Shown here: positions 15,765-23,274 of the stretch, piece after piece
Position numbering within the stretch: the stretch's first letter is position 1
Layout of the letters: the number at the start of each line of letters is the position of its first letter
From: Acidovorax sp.
GTDB taxonomy: Bacteria; Pseudomonadota; Gammaproteobacteria; Burkholderiales; Burkholderiaceae_C
Assembly (NCBI RefSeq): GCF_027492855.1
Contig: NZ_JAPUDY010000046.1
Span: 20,602 to 84,601, forward strand
Reading direction: 5' to 3'
DNA: 64,000 nucleotides
The notes under the pieces: generated by a model
The model's database searches: none
What the model was told of the DNA's origin: nothing
What the model saw: only the letters and a program-made list of their open reading frames with translations
Program-made: the position numbers and the translations under genes

Positions 15765-17167
15765 ACTCCTGGAGCGGCAAGCGTGCTCTTCGAGACCCGA
15801 AAGGGCAGCAGAGCGGGATTGCTTTGTACCACGTCTTTCTCAAAATCCTCGCGCGAGTAGCTCCGGGGATAGTAGGAAAAGCTCTTCAGCCTGAAGTAGG
15901 CATCGGCGTCCATGAAGCGTCGTGAGAGCTCGAGACTGGCCGCCTCTGCTGCCTGCCCGTCGAGTTCATGGCTGAGGTGCATTGCGGAAATGCCGCTGGC
16001 ATGCGCGCTTGCCGGATCTACGGGTGTGGCGCCGTGAATGGACCATTCTTTCAAAAGGATATCGGCTGTTTTGGGCGGGCCATACGCCACCACCGGTCCC
16101 ACGGAAACGCCTGCGATCGAGTCCTTGTGAGCGTCTAGAAAAGAACGCGTTTCCTCTAGCGTCTTGCTCGTCTCGCCGGCGTACAGCAGGACGTTGACCT
16201 TGGCGGCGATGCCGTAGTCTCGGCATGCCGCGAGCAAGGTAGATGCCCTTTGCAGATAGCGGTCAGGATGGTTGGTCTTGCGCATGGCAAGGATCTGCGT
16301 CGGCGATGCGGTCTCGAGCCCGAGATCGAGCACCCGCATGCCGGCCTCGGCAAGGCTTGCGATCGTCTCAGGCGTAAGTGCGTCGACCCGGCTTTCCGTG
16401 CGCCACTGGATGTTGAGGCCAGCTGTCTGGACTGCCTTGGCCAGCCCACTGCCCCAATTCTGGTTCGGGGCGAACATAGAAGACTGGAGATAGGGGCGGA
16501 TCTCGCCGCCAGCATATTGACCTGCGACGGTGCTGAGAGCTTCGGCGATGCGATCGGCGCCCCGCATTTTCTCCAGGGGCATGTCGCGTTCTTCGCAGAA
16601 GGCGCAACCCATACCGCAGCCGCGAGAGGCTTCAATGCTGGGCTGGTACTGTTCGTAGCCTGACACCAGTCGGTGATTAAGCACGAAGTCTGGTGTCGGC
16701 GCGGACATGCGCATCACGATGGGGGCTTCGGTCAGCAAGCTGGCGATGAGCGGCTCACCCAACCCGCTGATGAATGTATTTGCTTCGGGTAATTTTGCTT
16801 TTAGCCACTCTGGGTCCGGTCCCACAACCCAGCGTCCTCCCACGATGATGTTGACCAGCGGATCGAGGCGTCGCACCAAGCTGCAGAAGGTCTGTGCCCA
16901 GGGTAGCGCATAGAAGCTTGGGATAGACAGCATCACGGGCAAGCGAGACGGAAAAACACCCTCCTCTTGCAGTGTGTCCAGCACCTCTGCAGGCGGGCTG
17001 TGTTCGCCATGAACCAGCACAGTCTGCGTTCCCCGGCGATCCAGAATCGTCGCCAGGGACAATGCGCCGTAATTAAGATAAAGCTGTCGTCTTGCGAGCG
17101 TGTGATCACGCTTCTTGGGAGACAACATGCCGGCTGATACGAATACGACAGTATTGGAGCGGGTCAT
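15761..17167 (-). CDS. B12-binding-type radical SAM enzyme
   Basis: The protein (468 residues from the ATG at 17167) has an N-terminal Rossmann-like, cobalamin-binding-type domain (about 1-150, ending in IIVGGRWV and SGLGEPL). A radical SAM barrel follows with the CGMGCAFC cluster motif (CxxxCxxC) near residue 180, then the LDLGLETAS segment that contacts SAM. It is not viperin-like. Such enzymes perform methylations or rearrangements on unreactive carbons. The start is uncertain: ATG codons at 17128 and 17167 are possible, and both lie at or inside the divergent thymidylate kinase start, so promoters must overlap coding sequence. Confidence 0.8.
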   Translation of the reverse strand: MTRSNTVVFVSAGMLSPKKRDHTLARRQLYLNYGALSLATILDRRGTQTVLVHGEHSPPAEVLDTLQEEGVFPSRLPVMLSIPSFYALPWAQTFCSLVRRLDPLVNIIVGGRWVVGPDPEWLKAKLPEANTFISGLGEPLIASLLTEAPIVMRMSAPTPDFVLNHRLVSGYEQYQPSIEASRGCGMGCAFCEERDMPLEKMRGADRIAEALSTVAGQYAGGEIRPYLQSSMFAPNQNWGSGLAKAVQTAGLNIQWRTESRVDALTPETIASLAEAGMRVLDLGLETASPTQILAMRKTNHPDRYLQRASTLLAACRDYGIAAKVNVLLYAGETSKTLEETRSFLDAHKDSIAGVSVGPVVAYGPPKTADILLKEWSIHGATPVDPASAHASGISAMHLSHELDGQAAEAASLELSRRFMDADAYFRLKSFSYYPRSYSREDFEKDVVQSNPALLPFRVSKSTLAAPGV

Positions 17168-17822
17168 CAAAACTCTGGGGTTCGCGCGGGTCGAACTAGA
17201 AAGGCTGTACGTGCCATTTATAAGTGTTGAGGGTGTTGATGGAAGTGGCAAAACGGAGCAGGTCCGCAGACTCGTCGAGCACCTCAGGAGTGCTGGTCTA
17301 AAGGTACTACAAACGAAAGAGCCTGATGGCGGACACTTGGGCGCCGAAGTGCGATCAATGCTGACTCGGCCAGACCGTGTACTCGATGCGGCAGAGCAGC
17401 TTCTTTTGATCAGCGCGGCACGATTTGACCATGTTCGCAGCGTTATCCGCCCAGCGTTGGAGCAGGGTCAATGGGTTGTCTCAGATCGTTTCATCGACTC
17501 GACGTACGCGTTCCAGGTTGCGGTCTCCGAGCGGAGTCTGCACGCGATGTTCCGGTCTGTCGGCGAGGTTGTTGTCGGATCGACATATCCCGAGCTGACC
17601 ATCATTCTCGATTTGCCGCCCAAGGTTGCGCATTGCCGGCGCGCGTTGCGCAGCGACGGTGTCGAGGATCCCGCTGAGGCAACCCGAGACTTCGCAGCGA
17701 TCCGCAACGGCTTGTTGGGACTCGCGCAGGAGGATCCTGAACGCTGCCGACTCATTAACGCGGACCAGCCCGTAGATGCGGTCGCCAAGGACATCTGGAG
17801 TCTGGTGGAGCCGTTGCTATGA
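17127..17822 (+). CDS. Thymidylate kinase-like protein (accessory copy)
   Basis: A 231-residue dTMP-kinase-family protein. The P-loop VEGVDGSGKT lies at about residues 34-43. The TKEPDGG loop, SDRFIDST (DR[YFH] motif) and a LID-type Arg region (HCRRALRSD) are all present. It is likely a second copy beside the housekeeping tmk, placed between a radical SAM enzyme and a STAND ATPase. The role is probably in making or phosphorylating a modified nucleotide rather than in dTTP supply. ATG 17127 has GGGAG five bases upstream. Confidence 0.8.
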   Translation: MPADTNTTVLERVIKTLGFARVELERLYVPFISVEGVDGSGKTEQVRRLVEHLRSAGLKVLQTKEPDGGHLGAEVRSMLTRPDRVLDAAEQLLLISAARFDHVRSVIRPALEQGQWVVSDRFIDSTYAFQVAVSERSLHAMFRSVGEVVVGSTYPELTIILDLPPKVAHCRRALRSDGVEDPAEATRDFAAIRNGLLGLAQEDPERCRLINADQPVDAVAKDIWSLVEPLL

Positions 17823-17883
17823 CAAGCCCTCGCAACAACATGTCCAGCGATGGGGCCGCGCTAATCGCCGATAGGCTTGAGCC

Positions 17884-20673
17884 ATGAATCCACAGACACG
17901 CAGCTTGTTGATCGAACGGGTGATTGACTCATTGGCCTTGTTGGCGCCCGGCTCTGTATTCGAGCAGTTCTCGGTTGTGCTCGTCGAGAAGATGCGCGAC
18001 ATTAAGCTTGTCCCACGCGGCTTGAACGTGGCCGGCAGCCCGGTCGGCGGGGTGCTCGATGCGGTGTCGGAGGACGGTCGCATTGTGGTAGAGGCTTCCA
18101 TCAACAAATCCTATTTCACAGGCGCTATGGACAAAGCCTGGGACGATCTAGGCCACACGCTGGCGTTGGCTCCGCATGTCAGCGATATCTATCTTCTGAG
18201 CTCTCAGCGTGCTCAAACCGGGGTGATTGAGGATGCAGTCAACACTGCGCAGTCTCAGGGGCGCATGGTTGGGCGAACGCTGCACTTGATGGACAGCCGA
18301 GCCATCGCCGAGACGATCATTGACACGTTGATGTTTCGCGATGACGCCATCGACGATCTTTCACAGTATCTGCACGTGCTCGCAGATATCCGCGACGACC
18401 ATCCTGCCTCATTGGTCGCGCCGCAACTGGATAGGCGCTACGTACCCAATAAGGCGGTCGATTCCGAACTGGACCGTCGTTTACAGGTGGCGGTGTGCCT
18501 GGAGATTTGCGGTATTGGTGGTATTGGCAAGTCGCTGGCGGCAGCCGCATGTCTGCGCCGAAACCAAGCGAAGTTTCATTACAGCTTCTGGGTGCGCGGG
18601 CGTGAGATCAACAGTATCGAGCACCTCTCATCCGTGCCGGTGCGACGTGGCGGAGCGGAGCGCAACGTCACGGCCTTTCTGAAAAGGGACAGTACGCTGT
18701 TGGTGATTGATGATGCCGCGGCGAACCTGGACGCGGAACAGCTGTCAGGGTTGTGCGGTCCAGGATCCAGAATTGTGGTGACCCGACAAAACGCATCAGT
18801 GACGGCTTTCGTGATGCCCACAATGGATGTGGATCAAGCCCGCGCATTGCTTGTCCGAGAAGTGCCCTCGCTTCCTGCTGAAGAAGAGTTTCAAAAAATC
18901 TGGGGTGCGGTTGGCGGGCATCCGCAGAGCCTTGCATTGCTCAATACGGCTGCGAGACAGGGAATATCGTGGAAAGAGCTTGCCCAAGACTGCGTGAATG
19001 TCGCCAGATGGCCGGTTGGTGATGCCCGCCTTGCGGATCAAATTCTCGGCCGACTGAGAGCCGTGCTCGAGGATGAGCTTTGCGTCTTCCAATGGGCTGG
19101 CCATAGTCATTGTGATCGCGAATTCTTGAAGCATGTGCTGGGTCCGGTACAGCTGAAGTCTTTTGAGCGACATGGACTGACTGCGCCAGAAAGCGCGGCT
19201 TCGATCCGCGTCCACGATATCGTCTTTAAGTCACTCCAATCGTTGAATTGGTTGAGCGATCAGAAGTCACAGCAGATCGATACTGCCCTTGAAAATTTCA
19301 TCCTCCAGCAGATCCGGACCGATGGCCACGGTCTTCAGTTAATTGCCTCTCAGCTCCGGCAGAAGATCTTCGGCAATGTCACCGAGGGCGACAGACGTCC
19401 TGCGTTCCTGTACGCGCTGGCGATGGTCTGGACCGGTAACGAGAAAGCGATCAATCTGCTGCCTGATCCGTTGTCGGAGTCAAGCCGCTTGCGGACATTA
19501 CGCGCTGCAGACCATGCCGTGTCCATCCTGGTCGTTCTGGAAACCATCGAGACGAACGCTCGCTACCTGCGGCAAACCCAAAGTTCCAAGGCTGTCAGGA
19601 CCTATCTTGCGCGGGTGCTTCCTGCCTTTTGGGATCTTGCTGCGATGGAGGGGCTGAGTGCACGCCAAAGCGCAGAAATAAAGCATCACCGAGCGAAGGC
19701 CTTGCGCACATTGGGCAGCCGTTCTGAGGCGAGAACGCTCTTTGCCGAGGTGATCGATAGTTACCCGCTCAACGACGCAAAGCTTCAGTTCGTGCGGTCA
19801 CTGGAAGATGGCGCAGACGAAAGGACTATCTCGCAGAAGTACTCATTGGACATCATTGCCGACAAGCTTGCATGCAAGGACGTCTCACCCTCGCTGTGGA
19901 TGGCTTTGGGGGACACGCTCAATGGTGCGCGCAAGACCTGGGCGGGGGAGCTGATGCAAGAGCATGAGGAGCTATTTTTAGCAGAGGCGCTGTACAGTGC
20001 TGCGATCGGTATTCCACAGGGCTACCACTCGGTTGCGAACTTTGTGCGGGCACTGGTCTGGCACGCGCCGGAGCGCGTTGCAGACGTGCTGGCGCGCTTG
20101 CCAGAGCCATCGCCCTGGATGCTCAACGACGATCAATGCCGGGGAGGCTATGCGGAGGTCATGCTGATGGCGTCTGGCGTGAGCGCCGCGACCAAGGCGA
20201 TGTATCTCAATCGCGCGCTGGAGGCCTATGAAGAGCTCAAGGCTCCCGACCCGTTTCACAAGCGCAAATGGGGAGAGACGCTTCACCAGCTTGGTCGCGA
20301 CACGGAGGCTGAGGCGATGCTGGAGACCATTGAGGATAGCGACGGCAGGCTTTGGGTCGCCCATAGCCTTTCTCAGGTCAAGCTTGAATTGAGCAAGAAC
20401 GAAGCAGGGAAGTTGGTTGCGGCGCTAGCGCTCGCCGAAGAAGCCGTGGTTGGCGCGGTCGGCAAGGACGAGAAGTACCGTTCCAGCTTTTTGCTGCAGC
20501 TCGCGAAAGTGAAGATTGCGCTTGGCGAAGACCCTTCAACGGAGATTGCGCAGGGTTACAGCTTCACGGACCACCAGGGCCTTCATGAGCAGTTCCGCGT
20601 TCTAAGCCAGCAATATGCCGAGGTCGCTTCCGCGCGCCAGTCCGGAGCCGACGACATCTCTACGAAGGCGTAG
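17884..20673 (+). CDS. STAND NTPase with N-terminal nuclease-like domain and helical repeats
   Basis: The 929-residue protein has a P-loop GIGGIGKS at about 210-217, Walker B LLVIDD near 273, and an NB-ARC-like GSRIVVTRQ sensor and GGHPQSLALL helical region. This identifies a STAND signalling ATPase. Residues about 24-75 (Phe-Glu-Gln-Phe, Gly-Val-Leu-Asp, Val-Val-Glu-Ala-Ser) resemble a PD-(D/E)xK or DUF4297-type nuclease with a divergent last motif. Residues about 520-900 are TPR-like helical repeats, a likely sensor. It lies 61 bases after the thymidylate kinase gene. The architecture matches Avs-like or NLR-like antiphage proteins; the specific class is inference. Confidence 0.75.
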   Translation: MNPQTRSLLIERVIDSLALLAPGSVFEQFSVVLVEKMRDIKLVPRGLNVAGSPVGGVLDAVSEDGRIVVEASINKSYFTGAMDKAWDDLGHTLALAPHVSDIYLLSSQRAQTGVIEDAVNTAQSQGRMVGRTLHLMDSRAIAETIIDTLMFRDDAIDDLSQYLHVLADIRDDHPASLVAPQLDRRYVPNKAVDSELDRRLQVAVCLEICGIGGIGKSLAAAACLRRNQAKFHYSFWVRGREINSIEHLSSVPVRRGGAERNVTAFLKRDSTLLVIDDAAANLDAEQLSGLCGPGSRIVVTRQNASVTAFVMPTMDVDQARALLVREVPSLPAEEEFQKIWGAVGGHPQSLALLNTAARQGISWKELAQDCVNVARWPVGDARLADQILGRLRAVLEDELCVFQWAGHSHCDREFLKHVLGPVQLKSFERHGLTAPESAASIRVHDIVFKSLQSLNWLSDQKSQQIDTALENFILQQIRTDGHGLQLIASQLRQKIFGNVTEGDRRPAFLYALAMVWTGNEKAINLLPDPLSESSRLRTLRAADHAVSILVVLETIETNARYLRQTQSSKAVRTYLARVLPAFWDLAAMEGLSARQSAEIKHHRAKALRTLGSRSEARTLFAEVIDSYPLNDAKLQFVRSLEDGADERTISQKYSLDIIADKLACKDVSPSLWMALGDTLNGARKTWAGELMQEHEELFLAEALYSAAIGIPQGYHSVANFVRALVWHAPERVADVLARLPEPSPWMLNDDQCRGGYAEVMLMASGVSAATKAMYLNRALEAYEELKAPDPFHKRKWGETLHQLGRDTEAEAMLETIEDSDGRLWVAHSLSQVKLELSKNEAGKLVAALALAEEAVVGAVGKDEKYRSSFLLQLAKVKIALGEDPSTEIAQGYSFTDHQGLHEQFRVLSQQYAEVASARQSGADDISTKA

Positions 20674-20996
20674 TTCGCATATGTTTTGCAGCGGGTCTTG
20701 AGGAGTACACCGTCGGCTTGGCGTTTCTGGTCGATGACCCTGTCTAAGGCGTTCATGGCTCATCAATTGGGCCGCGAAGGAGCCGATCTCAGCACAAGTA
20801 GGCGCACGGACTGTAGAGGAAGTCGCAGATGCGCCAAGCGCCGCGGCCAGTGCATTTGCAGTCCCACTGCGGTGGGCCCATGAAGTACCGACCGGCGTGC
20901 CGCGCTACATCTATGACCCGGAGGTCGTTGAAGCGGTGGCAATCTGCGAAAGCGCTTCTGCCATCTTCGCTTGACGCCAGTACTGCCGGCCAGCCT

Positions 20997-21068
20997 CAGC
21001 TTGCGCATTCGCATGTCTTCAAGCATGCGTTGGCGCAGCGGCGAGAGGGGTTGGGTCGAAGGGATCAT
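20997..21068 (-). pseudogene. Tyrosine recombinase N-terminal fragment
   Basis: The first 24 residues read from the ATG at 21068 (including PLSPLRQRMLEDMRMRKL) match the start of integrases common on betaproteobacterial mobile elements. After this point the frame loses all resemblance. It is a scar of an earlier insertion or deletion. Confidence 0.5.
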
Positions 21069-21236
21069 GATCGTGCTCCTGTCGAAGAACGAGGCCGATT
21101 GACTCGCTCGCCAACATAGAAAGGGGCGCGATGTGTACTTTGCGTCAGGGCCTTCGCGGTGCGCTACCGCGCGAGCGGTTTAGTCCTTAGGCTGAACGCG
21201 GACGCTCGACAGAGGCTGCTTTGTGGCAGCTCACTT

Positions 21237-21343
21237 GGTTGCACACCGACTCAAATTGGATCGAGAAAGAATTCACAAGGCGGCTCGAAATTTCCGCGGG
21301 CGTTCACAGCTTAATCAAGCGCCGTTCTCGGTGCACTCAAATT
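21237..21343 (-). repeat. Candidate opposite end repeats of a nested Tn7-like element
   Basis: Read on the minus strand, 21258-21237 agrees with 2581-2602 beside tnsA at 17 of 22 positions, including an identical CAATTTGAGT and a final GCAACC. Two further ATTTGA/ATTTCGA-like cores lie at about 21285-21296 and 21334-21343. Orientation is inverted relative to the tnsA side, as expected for the other transposon end. No matching terminal TGT or target duplication was found, so this is tentative. Confidence 0.35.
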
Positions 21344-21558
21344 CATGGCAGGGTGGCTGGTGCAAGCCCCACAGAGGCACTTGCAAGCGCGCTGCCGTTA
21401 GGCGCAATCGGTGCCTTCTTGCAATGCCAAGCTGACTGGCGATGTGTTGCAAAAGACGCAAAACACTCGTCCGTGGCTCTTGAAAGCTTGCGCAACCCCG
21501 CTTCTCCTGCTGTACTTCGCCAAAACCAAGAAGCACCAAGTTTCATGAGGGAGTGAAG

Positions 21559-22545
21559 ATGCCGCCAAGAGCAAAAAGGGAGAACGCGGAGCGTGTCCAC
21601 AAGATACTGGGCATCGTGCGTCGCAAGAACGGCGCGACGATGCAGGAGCTTATGGACGAGCTTGAGGTTTCGATGTCTACGCTGAAGCGTGACATTGACG
21701 TCCTGAGGGACCGCCTTGGCTGTCCGATCAGCTTCGACCGGGACGTGAACAAGTGGGTCATTGGTGACCTTCAAGGCAGCAAGCGATTTGAGTTGCCAGG
21801 CCTGTGGTTCAACGCCAGCGAGATCTACGCACTTTTGGCGATGCAGCACCTGATAACGGGAGTTCAACCGGGCTTGCTCGAGCCGCATCTCCAGCCTCTG
21901 AAAGACAAGCTGGAGGTGCTGCTGGGCGAGTCGCCGGCCACGGCTAAAGACATCGAGAAGCGCATCAAGCTCATCCACTTCGCAGGTAGGCGCGTCGAGG
22001 TTAAGAACTTCGAGCAGTTGACGCAGGCGGTGCTTGAGCGCAAGAGGGTCAGCCTGCGCTACTACCACCGGGACAAGAACGAAGTGAATGATCGTGAGGT
22101 TTCGCCCATACGGCTGGTCCATTACAGGGAGAACTGGCTGCTGGACGCATGGTGCCACTGGCGCAAAGAGCTTCGCTCCTTCGCCCTGGACGCGATCCAG
22201 CATGTGGAGCTCACCGATATACCTGCCAAAGAGGTGGCCAAGGAGGTCTTGGCGGAGCACTTCCAGAGTGGCTACGGCATCTATGCGGGCAAGGCCGACA
22301 AATGGGCGGTGCTCAAGTTCAGCAAGACCAGAGCGCAATACGTGTCGCTCGAGCGCTGGCACACGCAGCAGGCCAGCACATGGCTAGATGATGGCAGCTA
22401 CCAGCTCGAAGTACCGTACTCCAAGGACCAGGAGCTGGTGATGGACATCCTACGGTTCGGCACGGATGTGGAAGTCTTGGCTCCGCCGGAACTGCGCCAG
22501 CGGGTTCGGGATCAGTTGCGCGCCGCAGCAAAGATCTACAAGTGA
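21559..22545 (+). CDS. WYL-domain transcriptional regulator
   Basis: The 328-residue protein has an N-terminal winged HTH (about 10-65, GATMQELMDELEVSMSTLKRDIDVLR). The WYL domain (about 150-225; here RVSLRYYHRD and a NWLLDAWCHWR block) and a WCX extension follow. Proteins of this build (BrxR/CapW type) repress defence islands and may sense nucleotides or DNA ends. It precedes two small genes and a nuclease-helicase on the same strand and is the likely controller of that unit. The ATG at 21559 has GAGGGAG six bases upstream. Confidence 0.85.
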   Translation: MPPRAKRENAERVHKILGIVRRKNGATMQELMDELEVSMSTLKRDIDVLRDRLGCPISFDRDVNKWVIGDLQGSKRFELPGLWFNASEIYALLAMQHLITGVQPGLLEPHLQPLKDKLEVLLGESPATAKDIEKRIKLIHFAGRRVEVKNFEQLTQAVLERKRVSLRYYHRDKNEVNDREVSPIRLVHYRENWLLDAWCHWRKELRSFALDAIQHVELTDIPAKEVAKEVLAEHFQSGYGIYAGKADKWAVLKFSKTRAQYVSLERWHTQQASTWLDDGSYQLEVPYSKDQELVMDILRFGTDVEVLAPPELRQRVRDQLRAAAKIYK

Positions 22546-22631
22546 GGCCATATGGCTAGCTCATTCCGTGAACTGGGGGCACTGGAAAATTGGTCTCACG
22601 CCTGCAGTTGGAGTGGGCATGGAGTAACACG

Positions 22632-22910
22632 ATGCAGATCAATTTTGCCCACCTCCGGCAGCCAGCGGTCAGCGGCGGCTGGGTCAATTTCGCAGTCTTC
22701 GACGCCCGGTCGAGCAGCGGCACCACGAGCGCCAACGGCGAGCTCCTGGCGCAACTGACCGCCAAGGCGCGCGCGAACAACCTGCGGGTGGACCAGGCGG
22801 CTCTGGCCTACAGCTCCGGCGGCCGTACCCAGTTTTTCGGCAGCAGGCACCTGGTGGACTTCCTGTCCCGCAGCGGACTGCCACGCTGGACCCACACCCT
22901 CAACGTCTAA
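22632..22910 (+). CDS. Small hypothetical protein (92 residues)
   Basis: Starts at ATG 22632, seven bases after GGAG. The protein begins MQINFAHLRQPA and contains GWVNFAVFDARS and GGRTQFFGSRHLVDFL; probably a small alpha/beta fold with no known motif. It sits between the WYL regulator and a 59-residue gene and seems part of the same unit. Confidence 0.6.
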   Translation: MQINFAHLRQPAVSGGWVNFAVFDARSSSGTTSANGELLAQLTAKARANNLRVDQAALAYSSGGRTQFFGSRHLVDFLSRSGLPRWTHTLNV

Positions 22911-22920
22911 GGAAATCCAA

Positions 22921-23100
22921 ATGGCTAAGAATGCACCTGTTGGAGACAACGCTCGCCGTGGCGCCGTGCGCGACCGCTCGCAGACCCACAATCCCGTCAC
23001 AGACACCTGGGTGAAGCGCGATACCGACACCGGCCGCTTCATGGACCAGAAGAAGGACGGTACGCCCTTCAAAGGCGTGCGCAAGGAGCACGGCAAGTAA
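22921..23100 (+). CDS. Small hypothetical protein (59 residues)
   Basis: A 59-residue, charged protein (NARRGAVRDRSQ, KRDTDTGRFMDQKK, FKGVRKE). I recall this as a widespread small-protein family of unknown function found near accessory genes in many proteobacteria. It starts ten bases after the previous gene, preceded by AAGGAAA. Confidence 0.65.
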   Translation: MAKNAPVGDNARRGAVRDRSQTHNPVTDTWVKRDTDTGRFMDQKKDGTPFKGVRKEHGK

Positions 23101-23274
23101 GCGGTGCTGCCTTTTAAGGGCGGGGGCGTAATGCCCAACCTCTTGTCGCATGCTGATGTGCCGTTGAGGGCTTGCCTCACAGCGCAGCTCGCGCTGGGAA
23201 TCTTCCGTTCGGCGCCACCCCCTATGGACGACGCCGAGCACCCTTAACAGAATGGTTGAAAAAGGGGAGAGGAT

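Larger units (their letters stand above)
20674..21558. other. Degenerate region with gene fragments
   Basis: About 880 bases with no intact gene. It contains the N-terminal fragment of a tyrosine recombinase (minus strand), a short frame fragment on the plus strand ending at about 20974, and repeats at 21237-21343 that resemble the Tn7-like end near 2540-2640 in inverted orientation. The last 200 bases are the probable promoter region of the WYL regulator. Confidence 0.5.

Noticed and set aside
15761-17167. Radical SAM enzyme as a prokaryotic viperin
   Set aside because: The N-terminal cobalamin-binding-type domain and the length do not fit viperins; only the kinase neighbour is similar.
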